From Bacteroidota bacterium (lineage in GTDB: Bacteria; Bacteroidota; Bacteroidia; Flavobacteriales_F; PHOS-HE28), in NCBI GenBank assembly GCA_023428865.1, contig JAEYWT010000119.1:1-14683 (forward strand): DNA of 14,683 nt, given 5' to 3'. This document shows, piece by piece, positions 8,874 to 14,683 of this stretch. The notes beneath the pieces were generated by a model. That model did not search any database. It saw nothing but the letters and a program-made list of their open reading frames with translations, and was not told the DNA's origin. A program made the position numbers and the translations under genes. The number at the start of each line of letters is the position of its first letter. Positions within the stretch are counted from its first letter, which is position 1.

Positions 8874-11072
8874 ATGACCAACACCATGCGATCGCAACGC
8901 GCACACTTACGGGTGTTGCTTCCACTGGGGATCTTCCTATTGCTGTTCCCTGCCTTGGGCAACGCCCAGAAACTGAAGGAACGGGTGGCCAACCGAGCTG
9001 CAGAACAGTTCGACTATCCGCATATGGCTGCGGTGTACGAGGATCTGGTCACGCGCGGCAAAGCCGAACCCGCCGACATGCGCCGACTTGCACTGGCCTA
9101 TCGCAAAATGGGCCAGCCGGCAAAAGCCGAAGCGGTGTACCTCAAATTGATGGGGACTGGTGCTCAAACGCCGGATGATGTGTTCGCCTTTGCGGAACAA
9201 TTGCGTGCCAATGGCAAGTACGCCGATGCACTGGAATGGTACGGCACCTACGCAGCCCTCCGCCCAGAAGATGGTCGCGCCCAAGCTTACCTGCGCGATC
9301 CACGCATCTTCGATCGTCTTTTGCGCGATACGGCCAGTGCCACCGTACGCACCTTGCCGATCAATTCGCCGCAAGCGGATATCGCACCGAGTATCATGGA
9401 AGAACTGCTGCTCTTCGCCAGTGCGCGTGGCGAAGGGGTAGGGGGAAACCGCTTGTACGTATGGGATGAACAACCGTTCCTCAACCTCTACACCGCCCTG
9501 TGGAAAGGGGAGACCGCCGAAGATCCACTGGTGATGCGCAAGGAGGTGAACAGTCGTTACCACGATGGTGTGGCCTCCTTCGATTCCGTGGCCGATCGAC
9601 TCTACTTCACCCGCAACAATTATTACTACGGCACCGTTGATCGGAACGCCAAGGGTGAATTGAACCTCGCCATCTTCTACAGCGATGTGGTCACAGGCGA
9701 ATTCGGTCAACCCGAATGGGGCAATCTCGTTCCCTTCTCACACAACGATCCGGATGCCAACCTCGGCCACCCCTATGTCAGTCCCGATGGCCGAAAGCTC
9801 TTCTTCGTTAGCGACCGGGCAGGAGGACAAGGCGGTACCGATATCTGGTACTGTGAGAATCTCGGTAACCAATGGGGAAGTCCGATCAATATGGGGCCCG
9901 AGGTGAATACCGCCGGCAATGAGCTCTTCCCATACCTGCATCGCGACAGCACCTTGTACTTCACCAGTACGGGGCATCCAGGTTTGGGTGGATATGACAT
10001 CTTCTATTCCCGCCTATCAAAGGCCGGTCCTGGCAAGGTGTTCAACCTGGGCTATCCGATGAACACCCGCTTCAACGATCACGGGCTCATCTTCTACAAC
10101 GACACCACAGGGTTCTTCTCGAGCGATCGTCCGGGCGGCAAGGGAAGCGACGATATCTACGGATGCACGGTGCGGCCGCCCACAGTGTACTTGGCCGGTA
10201 TCGTCATCGACAAGGAGACACGCCAACCCATTGAAGGTGCAACGCTACAGATGAAGGATGCTGAAGGGCGTTTCATCGAGCGGTTCAAGGTTGCGAGCGA
10301 GCCGGGTGGAAAGTTCAAGATCGAAGTGCCCTACCACGAGAAGTACCTCCTGATCGCTAACCGGAACGGATATTTCCAGAAAGAGCACACGCTCAACACC
10401 AACAGCGACCCGCTGGAAGAGATCGTGGTGGAGATGCAGAAGTACGACTACGCCGTTGAAGGCCTCGTTACAAATGGTGAGGATGGAAAGCCCATTGAAG
10501 GGGTGCGGGTGGAACTGCTGGATGCACAAGGCAATGTGCTGGAATCGGTCATGACCGATGCCACCGGCAAATACGCATTCGCCTTGAAGCCCGAGTCTGA
10601 CTACCGCCTCAAGACGGAGAAGGAAGGCTTCTTCAAGCAAAGCGCACGCGTGAGCACCAAGGGCAAACCGAACGGTGTCATCCGCAACGACTTCAAGCTG
10701 TTCCCGCTCGAAGTGGATCAAGTGGTACGCCTGGAGAACATCTTCTACGACTACAATAAGTCCAACATCAGGCCCGATGCTGCTGTGGAATTGGACAAGC
10801 TCGTGGCTACCCTGCAGGATAACCCAACGGTAAAGATCGAGCTGAGCTCGCACACCGACTGCCGTGGTAAGGACGCGTACAACCTCAGCCTTTCCCAGAA
10901 GCGTGCGAAGAGCGCTGTGGACTACATCATCAGCAAAGGCATTCCGAAAGCGAACATCACCAGCAAAGGGTATGGTGAGTCGCAGCCCAGTGAATCCTGC
11001 GTTTGCGAGAAGTGTTCCGAGGACCAACACCAACGGAACCGCCGCACAGAGTTCAAGGTGCTTTCGAAGTAG
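8874..11072 (+). CDS. PorE-like OmpA family protein: TPR, beta-propeller, two carboxypeptidase-regulatory domains, OmpA domain
   Basis: This 732-residue protein carries a signal peptide (LLPLGIFLLLFPALGNA, cleavage likely after Ala31) without a lipobox. Helical TPR-like repeats span about 40-145. A WD40/PD40-type propeller spans about 150-435 (for example SPDGRKLFFVSDRAGG from residue 303, SSDRPGGKGSDDIY near its end). Two carboxypeptidase-regulatory-like beta domains lie at about 438-523 and 524-615. An OmpA C-terminal domain runs from about 620 to the end. Peptidoglycan-binding residues of the family are kept: Asp662 in HTDCRG and Arg677 in LSQKRA. The order matches PorE of P. gingivalis, which links T9SS parts to peptidoglycan, although PorE is a lipoprotein. 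Start ATG 8874 lies 2 bases after the PorP/SprF stop; ATG 8886 is possible. Likely role: periplasmic anchor for the outer-membrane complex of this operon. A duplicated accessory copy rather than the core PorE is as likely. Confidence 0.9.
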   Translation: MTNTMRSQRAHLRVLLPLGIFLLLFPALGNAQKLKERVANRAAEQFDYPHMAAVYEDLVTRGKAEPADMRRLALAYRKMGQPAKAEAVYLKLMGTGAQTPDDVFAFAEQLRANGKYADALEWYGTYAALRPEDGRAQAYLRDPRIFDRLLRDTASATVRTLPINSPQADIAPSIMEELLLFASARGEGVGGNRLYVWDEQPFLNLYTALWKGETAEDPLVMRKEVNSRYHDGVASFDSVADRLYFTRNNYYYGTVDRNAKGELNLAIFYSDVVTGEFGQPEWGNLVPFSHNDPDANLGHPYVSPDGRKLFFVSDRAGGQGGTDIWYCENLGNQWGSPINMGPEVNTAGNELFPYLHRDSTLYFTSTGHPGLGGYDIFYSRLSKAGPGKVFNLGYPMNTRFNDHGLIFYNDTTGFFSSDRPGGKGSDDIYGCTVRPPTVYLAGIVIDKETRQPIEGATLQMKDAEGRFIERFKVASEPGGKFKIEVPYHEKYLLIANRNGYFQKEHTLNTNSDPLEEIVVEMQKYDYAVEGLVTNGEDGKPIEGVRVELLDAQGNVLESVMTDATGKYAFALKPESDYRLKTEKEGFFKQSARVSTKGKPNGVIRNDFKLFPLEVDQVVRLENIFYDYNKSNIRPDAAVELDKLVATLQDNPTVKIELSSHTDCRGKDAYNLSLSQKRAKSAVDYIISKGIPKANITSKGYGESQPSESCVCEKCSEDQHQRNRRTEFKVLSK

Positions 11073-11093
11073 GTTAGGTCAGGGACCAGGGAA

Positions 11094-11131
11094 GACCGGC
11101 GGGTCATCGTGCGAACGATGGCCCGTTGGTC
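11094..11131 (+). terminator. 17-bp hairpin with GCGA tetraloop after the OmpA gene
   Basis: Arms 11094-11110 and 11115-11131 pair over all 17 positions (14 Watson-Crick, three G-T wobbles) around a GCGA loop of the stable GNRA class. It begins 21 bases after the OmpA stop codon and sits between two convergent genes, the place expected for an operon end. No run of T follows on the plus strand, so it is not a textbook intrinsic terminator. It may instead stop transcription with help, protect the mRNA 3' end, or act on both strands (the minus-strand gene ends at 11300). Confidence 0.6.
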
Positions 11132-11299
11132 GTTCATAGTGACCTGTTGTACGCCACGCTATAACGCTTCCGCAGAAAGGATAGGTCAACGGTGCGCGAT
11201 ATCCGCTTCAACAGGGTCTGTTGTGGACGCACTCGAACAAGACCGTCCATGATATACACGGACAAGCTTATGACCACCGGATGGTCTATCCTGATCGCG
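11132..11299. other. Convergent intergenic spacer, no gene seen
   Basis: These 168 bases lie between the hairpin and the stop codon of the minus-strand gamma-glutamyltransferase. Short open frames cross it on both strands, but they overlap the neighbouring gene, have no recognisable protein features and look like chance. No further hairpin or known RNA was recognised. Confidence 0.6.
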
Positions 11300-13099
11300 C
11301 TAGTACCCAGCTGCGGAATCGTCTCCACGGGGATCGGACCCAGCCTCTAGTCGGCCATCGGGCAGTACCAGGATCGCGTCCACACGACCGATCGCGGATC
11401 GAACCTTGAACGTGTGGCCCATACGAACGAGTTCCAAGCTGTCTTCTGCGGCAAGCGCTTTGGCTTCCATCCTGATCGTATCCGGCTTCCATTGGTGGTG
11501 CAGGCGCGGGGCTGTAACCGCTTGCTGGGCGGTCATGCCGTGGTCCACCACGTTCACCAAGGCTTGTAGCACCGAAGTTGGAATGGTTGCACCGCCTGGA
11601 CTGCCCAATACCATGAAGAGTTGACCGTTGCGCGTTACTATCGTGGGTGCCATGGATGATAGCATGCGTTTGCCCGGCTCTATGGCATTGGCCTCGCTGC
11701 CCAGCAAGCCGTAGCGGTTGGGTACGTTATGGCCAATGCTGAAATCGTCCATCTCGTTGTTCAGTACGAAGCCCGCTCCGCCAACCACCACACCAGCACC
11801 GTATGACCCATTCAACGTGGTGGTGCATGAAACGGCATTACCCTCTTCATCCACAATGGAGAAGTGCGTGGTGTGTTCCGCTTCGCTGATCGGTTCGCCC
11901 GGTGAAACAACGGAACTCGGTGTGGCGCGTTCAGCGTTGAACGAGGTCATTCGCTGCGCGATGTACTCGTCGGACAAAAGTCGCTCGGTAGGTACGCGAA
12001 CGAAGTCGGGATCACCCAAGTGTTCCGCCCGATCCGCGAAGGCTCTGCGTTCGGCCTCCACCATGCGATGAACGGCTGCTGGGCTTTGCCAACCGGCTTG
12101 CGTTACGTCCATGCCTTCCATCGCCTTCAACGATTGAAGCAATACGATGCCTCCGCTGGAGGGTGGGCCCATGGAGATTATCTCGAGACTGCGATAACTC
12201 CCCACGATGGGTTGTCGCCAAATGGGTCGGTAGCCAGCAAGGTCGGCCTGACTGATCAGTCCACCTCCACGCCCCATCTCCGCGATGATCAGTGCTGCGG
12301 TTTCCCCATGGTAGAAGCCAGCTGGTCCGGCATCGCGGATGCGTACGAGTGTCGCAGCAAGGTCGACCAACTTCAACGTATCGCCTGCGTTCCATTTCTC
12401 CTTGGTGGTATAGATGCTCGGTACCGTACTGGCACTCTCTATCAACGCAAGCTTGGAGTTCAGCTCTTTCGCTTCCAGTGCCGTCAAGGGGAAACCCTGC
12501 AATGCCAGGTCTATCGCTGGTTGGATCAATTCAGCCATGGACAAACGTCCGAGGCTGTCGTGCGCAGCGAAGAGACCGGCTACGCTTCCAGGGACGCCAA
12601 CGGCCTTATGGCCCTGTAGGCTCAGTTTCGAATTCGGCGCACCATCCTTGCCGATGAACATGTTCGCATGAGCGGCTTGCGGCGCGGTTTCCCTGAAGTC
12701 GAGCGTGTGTATCGTGCCGCTCGCATCGCGGGTTACCATGAGACCGCCGCCTCCGATGTTGCCTGCCCATGGCGCCACCACGGCCAGCGCCCAGTGTACG
12801 GCAACGGCAGCATCTACCGCATTGCCTCCTCGGCGAAGGACTTCAACACCTACCTGGGTGGCCAACGGGTGTGCCGTTACCACCATGGCACTATCGGTTA
12901 CCATGCCCTGACCCACACCGCGTGCGGCCATGTCATGCGTGGATTTCCTGTTGTTCCCACTGCGTGTGGAACAGAACAGCAACAATGCCGAAACGGCGAA
13001 AAGGAAGAGCGAGCGGATCAAGAGAGTGAGAGATGAGAGAAGTGAGAGGCCCGAAAAATAGGTGGTATACACCGAATGACGATGCTCTTCGACGATCAT
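11300..13099 (-). CDS. ggt: Gamma-glutamyltransferase (glutathione hydrolase)
   Basis: This Ntn-hydrolase precursor (599 residues) cleaves itself into two subunits and transfers or hydrolyses the gamma-glutamyl group of glutathione and related amides. Alignment by eye to E. coli GGT places the catalytic, autoprocessing threonine at Thr410 in HTTHFSIV (codon 11870-11872). Glutamate-binding residues are kept: Arg136 in DFRETAP, Asn430 in TTTLNGSYG, Asp452 in NNEMDDFS, and the LSSMAPT and GSPGG motifs. The protein ends in SDPRGDD...AAGY as in the family. The N terminus has a hydrophobic segment (about 18-42) ending LLLFC at Cys43, so it is exported and possibly a lipoprotein, although Phe before the Cys is atypical. 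ATG 13099 is the only early ATG; a TTG at 13021 would give a neater signal peptide (IRSLFLFAVSALLLFC). It stands alone on the minus strand. All key residues are present, so it should be active. Confidence 0.95.
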   Translation of the reverse strand: MIVEEHRHSVYTTYFSGLSLLSSLTLLIRSLFLFAVSALLLFCSTRSGNNRKSTHDMAARGVGQGMVTDSAMVVTAHPLATQVGVEVLRRGGNAVDAAVAVHWALAVVAPWAGNIGGGGLMVTRDASGTIHTLDFRETAPQAAHANMFIGKDGAPNSKLSLQGHKAVGVPGSVAGLFAAHDSLGRLSMAELIQPAIDLALQGFPLTALEAKELNSKLALIESASTVPSIYTTKEKWNAGDTLKLVDLAATLVRIRDAGPAGFYHGETAALIIAEMGRGGGLISQADLAGYRPIWRQPIVGSYRSLEIISMGPPSSGGIVLLQSLKAMEGMDVTQAGWQSPAAVHRMVEAERRAFADRAEHLGDPDFVRVPTERLLSDEYIAQRMTSFNAERATPSSVVSPGEPISEAEHTTHFSIVDEEGNAVSCTTTLNGSYGAGVVVGGAGFVLNNEMDDFSIGHNVPNRYGLLGSEANAIEPGKRMLSSMAPTIVTRNGQLFMVLGSPGGATIPTSVLQALVNVVDHGMTAQQAVTAPRLHHQWKPDTIRMEAKALAAEDSLELVRMGHTFKVRSAIGRVDAILVLPDGRLEAGSDPRGDDSAAGY

Positions 13100-13321
13100 T
13101 CTTTGTGCGCAGCCCGATCAGAATGAAGCGATGGGAAGGAGGTATGGTCGCTATGCAACACTCATTCACAAGGGGATAGCCCGGAGTGTAGCGGCCAATT
13201 GAAGTGATGAACAGTTCCCCGCGACCAAAAAGGCCACAACGACCTCCCCGAAGCGACGCGAACGTTCGGATAAGGGACCTCGCCTGATCTCAGAAAGGGC
13301 CCGGTGGTATACAACACAAAA

Positions 13322-13340
13322 CGCCCCAAAATTTGGAGCG
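13322..13340. promoter_or_regulatory. Imperfect 19-bp palindrome, possible operator
   Basis: CGCCCCAAAATTTGGAGCG is symmetric about its middle base with eight of nine arm positions matching (one C/A mismatch). The AT centre with GC-rich arms is a common shape for a dimeric regulator site, and it lies about 280 bases before the response-regulator start. As RNA it would be a weak hairpin. Function is inferred only from symmetry. Confidence 0.3.
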
Positions 13341-13366
13341 CTTCACAAAAGTCTATAACTTAGACC

Positions 13367-13430
13367 GGTCCGCCTCCGGGTCAATGGTCTCTCTGGCGCT
13401 CTCAACGCCCCATGACCCGGAGGTAGGACT
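13367..13430. ncRNA. Long bulged hairpin, candidate structured RNA or repeat element
   Basis: A perfect 11-bp inverted repeat (CCTCCGGGTCA at 13373-13383, TGACCCGGAGG at 13413-13423) is extended both ways. Outside, 13367-13372 pairs with 13424-13430 with one bulged A at 13425. Inside, TGG 13385-13387 pairs with CCA 13410-13412 after a bulged A, and GGCG 13395-13398 pairs with CGCC 13406-13409, leaving a 7-base bulge and a 7-base loop. That is about 25 pairs in 64 bases. There is no T-run and no upstream gene on the plus strand to terminate, so a leader, small RNA or dispersed palindromic element is more likely than a terminator. The transcribed strand is unknown. Confidence 0.45.
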
Positions 13431-13616
13431 TCGGCTAAACTCTCTGAACTAACAACCGTTGGCACTAATGCATCTCCGAGCCTCTCTCATGACCCTTAGG
13501 TGCGACCTGTACGGCAGACGTCAAAGAACCGTGTGTTTGAATCCTCCTCTCACCGAGAATTCGCTACAAAACTAGATTCGTGTCATAGGACCGTTCTGTA
13601 GAATCTTCGCTACGTC

Positions 13617-14285
13617 ATGATCGCACAGCAGGTAGATCTCACCACCCAAGGGGCTTACCGCTTCCTTGTGGCCGACGATCATATGATCGTCAGAAGGGGG
13701 TTGCAAAACCTCATCCACGACCAGTTCAAAGCATCTGGCTTTAAGGAAGTCGCTAGTAATAAGGAACTTCTGGGTACGCTGGATCACTGGGTGCCAGACC
13801 TGCTGATCCTCGATCTGCAGATGACCGATGGCAGTTCCTTGGACCATTTGGAGCGCATCTGCAAAGCACATCCAGAAATGCGTGTCTTGGTCTACAGCAT
13901 GCGCTCCGAAGCGGTCTATGCCCAACGGGTAATGGCCCTCGGCAGTGTCGGCTTCCTTAGTAAGGAGAGCAGTGAAGAGGAAGTGGTGCGGGCCATCCGG
14001 CGGGTACTACAGGGCTTCGAGTACATGAGCCCGCGTACCGAGATGCACTTCATGGAAAAGGACGCCGAGGTGATCCGTGATCCGTTCAGCCAACTGTCTG
14101 ATCGGGAGATCGCTGTCATGGAGGATCTTTTAGAAGGAAAAGGGGTGAAGGAGATCTCCGCAAGGCTTGGGGTGCAGCCCACCACAGTGGCCACCTACAA
14201 GGCGCGGCTATTCGACAAGCTCGGCGTTTCCAACCTCATCGACTTGCAAGCGATCGTGGAAGCACATCGCCAATCGCAGGCCTGA
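13617..14285 (+). CDS. NarL/FixJ-type response regulator (REC plus LuxR helix-turn-helix)
   Basis: A cytoplasmic DNA-binding response regulator of 222 residues. The receiver domain spans about 14-135 with the acidic pair Asp20-Asp21, phosphoacceptor Asp66 in LLILDLQM, switch Ser94 in VLVYSM and conserved Lys116 in GFLSKES. The LuxR-type DNA-binding domain spans about 158-218 (LSDREIAVMEDLLEGKGVKE, then a recognition helix around TTVATYKARLFDKLGV). All phosphorylation residues are intact, so it should be phosphorylated by a histidine kinase. The next gene begins two bases after its stop and looks like a sensor, suggesting a co-translated pair. Start ATG 13617 puts the receiver at the usual distance from the N terminus. 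No strong Shine-Dalgarno site was seen. Target genes are unknown. Confidence 0.93.
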   Translation: MIAQQVDLTTQGAYRFLVADDHMIVRRGLQNLIHDQFKASGFKEVASNKELLGTLDHWVPDLLILDLQMTDGSSLDHLERICKAHPEMRVLVYSMRSEAVYAQRVMALGSVGFLSKESSEEEVVRAIRRVLQGFEYMSPRTEMHFMEKDAEVIRDPFSQLSDREIAVMEDLLEGKGVKEISARLGVQPTTVATYKARLFDKLGVSNLIDLQAIVEAHRQSQA

Positions 14286-14287
14286 CA

Positions 14288-14683
14288 ATGGCATTGCGGA
14301 AGCTCGTCCTTCTCGGTCATTTCCTTTTCGCTGCGCTGCTTCTGCGCGGGCAGGATATCTGGTACACCGAGCAATTCATGTCCGAAAGCGGGCTCCTACA
14401 GAACCGCGTACATGATATGGTGAAGGACCGGTGGGGTGCACTGCTCATCGGCACCGAAGGAGGGCTGGTACGCTTTGATGGACACCACTTCAAACAGATC
14501 GGCATCACCTCTCAGGAGGGCATGAAGCCATCGCGCGTGCTAGAGATCATTTCCACCGCCGAAGGTCATTATGTGGTGCGCGATGCCGGATGCCGACAAT
14601 ACCTCTATGCCGATGATGTCATCAGCTCCCTGACCGGCGATGCTCCTACCCGGCAGTACACCTCGCGCTTCACAGGCTCCATG
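14288..14683 (+). CDS. Two-component-regulator propeller protein, probable sensor kinase (3' partial)
   Basis: The frame opens at ATG 14288, two bases after the response-regulator stop, and stays open for 132 codons to the window edge. The N terminus is a signal peptide or membrane anchor (MALRKLVLLGHFLFAALLL then RGQ). Residues 35-68 match the first blade of two-component-regulator propeller (Reg_prop) sensors: GLLQNRVHDMVKDRWG, LLIGTEGGLVRFDG, HHF. In Bacteroidota such propellers form the periplasmic sensing part of histidine kinases or hybrid sensors, and a kinase domain is expected downstream but is not in the window. Adjacency to a LuxR-type regulator makes a HisKA_3-type kinase the best guess. 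A propeller protein without a kinase domain remains possible. Confidence 0.8.
   Translation, partial: MALRKLVLLGHFLFAALLLRGQDIWYTEQFMSESGLLQNRVHDMVKDRWGALLIGTEGGLVRFDGHHFKQIGITSQEGMKPSRVLEIISTAEGHYVVRDAGCRQYLYADDVISSLTGDAPTRQYTSRFTGSM

Larger units (their letters stand above)
13100..13616. other. Divergent intergenic region with structured elements
   Basis: This 517-base region separates the divergently read ggt and response-regulator genes and must hold both promoters. No convincing protein-coding frame lies in it. A search by eye for the Bacteroidota promoter pattern (TTTG, about 19 bases, TAnnTTTG) gave only imperfect single boxes, for example TGTGTTTG at 13532-13539. Visible structure comprises a 10-bp palindrome at 13259-13268, an imperfect 19-bp palindrome at 13322-13340, and a long hairpin at 13367-13430. 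Base composition drifts more AT-rich near the palindromes than in the flanking genes. Confidence 0.7.

Noticed and set aside
8937..9710. Minus-strand frame of 257 codons opposite the OmpA gene, and a similar one at 10245-11033
   Set aside because: The plus-strand protein is clearly conserved over both stretches; the opposite frames look like the usual antisense openness of GC-rich genes.
12012..13036. Overlapping open frames on both strands inside ggt (for example 12020-12619 plus, 12668-13036 plus)
   Set aside because: They lie opposite or out of phase with a complete gamma-glutamyltransferase whose catalytic motifs are intact, and show no domain of their own.
13367..13430. Intrinsic terminator
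   Set aside because: No T-run follows on either strand and no gene on either strand ends nearby, since both flanking genes are divergent. It is kept as a structured element instead.
13532..13539. TGTGTTTG as a Bacteroidota -7 promoter box for the response regulator
   Set aside because: It matches seven of eight positions of TAnnTTTG, but no TTTG-like -33 box is at the expected distance upstream.
13500..13556. Possible tRNA, tmRNA or att-like 3' fragment (GTTTGAATCC at 13535-13544 followed by CTCTCACCGA)
   Set aside because: The T-arm does not pair properly (two mismatches of five), the usual C of the T-loop is replaced by T, and no matching 5' acceptor strand or anticodon arm lies upstream. 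At most it is a remote remnant.

Overview
The window reads as chromosomal DNA of a GC-rich member of the Bacteroidota, probably a Flavobacteriales-type lineage. The evidence is a type IX secretion (T9SS) type B C-terminal sorting domain, a PorP/SprF-family outer-membrane protein, a PorE-like OmpA protein (TPR, beta-propeller, carboxypeptidase-regulatory and OmpA domains), a two-component-regulator propeller protein, and the lack of clear Shine-Dalgarno sites. The genus cannot be fixed from the sequence alone.

Layout. (1) Bases 1-7902, plus strand: the 3' part of a giant surface protein. It shows 28 complete repeats of about 89 residues plus part of one more, each complete repeat carrying exactly two cysteines, followed by a gliding-motility/T9SS type B C-terminal domain. 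The 5' end lies outside the window. (2) Bases 7918-8871: a PorP/SprF-family protein. (3) Bases 8874-11072: a 732-residue OmpA-family protein. Genes 1-3 are separated by 15 and 2 bases and almost certainly form one transcription unit. A strong 17-bp hairpin follows at 11094-11131. (4) Bases 11300-13099, minus strand: a complete gamma-glutamyltransferase convergent with the operon. (5) Bases 13100-13616: a 517-base divergent intergenic region with a long, elaborate hairpin at 13367-13430 and smaller palindromes. (6) Bases 13617-14285: a NarL/LuxR-type response regulator. (7) From 14288 to the window edge: the start of a secreted or membrane-anchored two-component-regulator propeller protein, probably the cognate sensor.

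How the genes fit together. Genes 1-3 look like a self-contained surface-display cassette. The repeat protein would leave the cell through the T9SS by its type B domain, the PorP/SprF protein would serve as its dedicated outer-membrane partner, and the OmpA protein would tie the assembly to peptidoglycan. The cysteine pattern suggests a fibre stiffened by one disulfide per repeat. The gamma-glutamyltransferase is a separate periplasmic glutathione/gamma-glutamyl enzyme. The last two genes form a signalling pair. Nothing in the sequence shows that this pair controls the cassette. No mobile element, CRISPR array, rRNA or convincing tRNA was seen.
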